From Actinomycetes bacterium (GTDB lineage Bacteria; Actinomycetota; Acidimicrobiia; Acidimicrobiales; UBA8190): a DNA stretch of 6,565 bases. The stretch's first letter is position 1. Each line of letters starts with the position of its first letter. Of the stretch, positions 5,820 to 6,565 are shown piece after piece. The translations under genes were made by a program, and so were the position numbers. The DNA lies in assembly GCA_021779775.1 (NCBI GenBank), contig JAJYAB010000100.1, positions 1 to 6,565 on the forward strand, given 5' to 3'. Below the pieces are notes generated by a model. The model saw only the letters and a program-made list of their open reading frames with translations. It searched no databases and had not been told where the DNA came from.

Positions 5820-6040
5820 CCGCTCGTCGCCTGGCCACGACCGAGGTATGCACCCGCCATGCCCCCGGGTCCCCCAATCCCGCTCCCAGCGGCTCGGCCC
5901 TGACCATCCGTTGCCAGGTCCGCCTCGTCGGTGGCGAGGCTGGCCGGGCGCTGGCGGCCGCCCAGGGCCGGGCGCTCTCGGCCCTGCTCGCTTCACTCGG
6001 CGAGGTGGAGGTAGGACAGGACGAGGAGGTCTCGCCATGA
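5816..6040 (+). CDS. Small hypothetical protein, 74 residues
   Basis: It starts at ATG 5816, overlapping the Replic_Relax stop by 4 nt (ATGA), and ends at 6040, overlapping the recombinase start by 4 nt in the same way. This double coupling is the main argument that it is real. A weak GAGGG lies 7 nt upstream. The N-terminal third is Pro/Ser/Thr-rich (RHAPGSPNPAPSGS). The rest reads ALTIRCQVRLVGGEAGRALAAAQGRALSALLASLGEVEVGQDEE: a short strand, a long amphipathic helix and an acidic end. There is no Cys-rich motif, signal peptide or membrane span. I do not recognise a family. Its place immediately before a serine recombinase suggests a helper or regulator of that enzyme, but nothing in the sequence proves it. 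Confidence 0.7.
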   Translation: MTARRLATTEVCTRHAPGSPNPAPSGSALTIRCQVRLVGGEAGRALAAAQGRALSALLASLGEVEVGQDEEVSP

Positions 6041-6565
6041 CGCCCACCGGTCCAACTCCCCGCTACGCCTGGTACGGGAGGGTCTCGACCGAAGACGAAC
6101 AGGACCCGACGCTCTCCTTCCCTCGCCAGCTCCAAAACGCCGAGCGCCAGGTCGAAGAAGCCGGCGGGCGGATCGTCGCCCACTACTACGACATCGAGTC
6201 GGGCACCCGCGCCTACGCGGCCCGGGGCTCGGGCGGGCTCGCCGGCTTCGACATCCCGATCCCCCGCGACGGCGGACTGCAGGACCTCCTCGCCGACGCT
6301 GCTCGACGCCCGGTGCGCTTCGAACGGGTGATCGTGGAGTCGATCAGCCGCCTCAGCCGCAACTCCTCGGTCGCCTTCCGGGTGGAAGACGAGCTGCGCG
6401 CCGCAGGGGTGCGCCTGTGCGCGGCGGACGAACCGCTGGAGGAGTCCTTCGGCACCATCGTGCTCCGCCACGTGAACATCGGCATCGCGCGCGGCTACCA
6501 CCACGAGCTGATGGTGAAGTCCCGCCAGGGCCAGGAGACCTCCACCCGCCAGGGCTGGCACACCG
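6037..6565 (+). CDS. Serine recombinase/integrase, N-terminal catalytic domain (cut by window edge)
   Basis: The ATG at 6037 overlaps the previous stop (ATGA) and has AGGAGG (6024-6029) 7 nt upstream. The 176 complete codons present contain the resolvase-type catalytic domain: YGRVSTEDEQ with the nucleophile Ser17 and Arg15, a QLQNAERQVEEAGG helix, and IVESISRLSRNS with Arg105 and Arg108 in the place of the family's active-site arginines. The RGYHHELMVKSRQGQETSTR stretch at about 150-170 resembles the segment that leads into the recombinase (DNA-binding) domain of large serine integrases, so the full protein is probably 450-650 residues. Such enzymes join attP and attB through a 5'-phosphoserine link. 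An insertion-like stretch (about 58-82, including FDIPIPRDGG) separates the early strands. The Asp common before the first Arg in resolvases is Ser104 here. As last gene of the visible operon, it is likely the integration/excision enzyme of the element. Confidence 0.9.
   Translation, partial: MTPTGPTPRYAWYGRVSTEDEQDPTLSFPRQLQNAERQVEEAGGRIVAHYYDIESGTRAYAARGSGGLAGFDIPIPRDGGLQDLLADAARRPVRFERVIVESISRLSRNSSVAFRVEDELRAAGVRLCAADEPLEESFGTIVLRHVNIGIARGYHHELMVKSRQGQETSTRQGWHT

Noticed and set aside
5131..6561. Minus-strand 476-codon open frame
   Set aside because: It is antisense to the Replic_Relax, small-protein and recombinase genes, which have recognisable families and coupled starts. Its Arg/Pro/Ala-rich product is typical of a shadow frame.

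Overview
The window is GC-rich DNA (roughly 65-70% G+C) with strong third-position GC bias in its coding frames and Shine-Dalgarno (SD) motifs ahead of several genes. Together with the kinds of genes present, this points to a high-GC actinobacterium. The sequence alone does not fix the genus.

Left part (1-1460, all minus strand). The left edge carries the first 177 codons of a type I restriction-modification methyltransferase subunit (hsdM) that runs off the window. Upstream of it, in the same direction and 185 bp away, lies a gene for a 247-residue protein with a CxxC/HxxC zinc-site signature and no function I recognise. Its ATG has no SD. A TAGATT -10-like hexamer 6 bp before it suggests a leaderless transcript, and a perfect inverted repeat (7-bp arms) overlaps the -35 position.

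Middle (1461-2354). About 0.9 kb separates the leftward genes from a rightward operon. It has lower and mixed coding statistics, at most one weakly supported small ORF (2026-2295), one possible rightward promoter, an imperfect direct repeat 260 bp apart, an 18-bp operator-like palindrome, and a GC-rich hairpin just before the operon's first SD.

Right part (2355-6565, all plus strand). Five genes each overlap the next by 4-14 nt: (1) a single-membrane-span protein that appears to start at a rare ATT codon; (2) a VirD4/TraG-like ATPase without membrane segments; (3) a replication-relaxation (Replic_Relax) family protein; (4) a 74-residue small protein; (5) a serine recombinase cut by the window edge. 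This looks like the transfer, replication and integration module of an integrative/mobilizable element. The recombinase would integrate and excise it, the Replic_Relax protein would act on its DNA, and the membrane protein plus ATPase would form a two-gene coupling/translocation apparatus. No relaxase or full mating-pore set is visible. The type I system next to it could be element cargo or part of the flanking chromosome; the window cannot say which.
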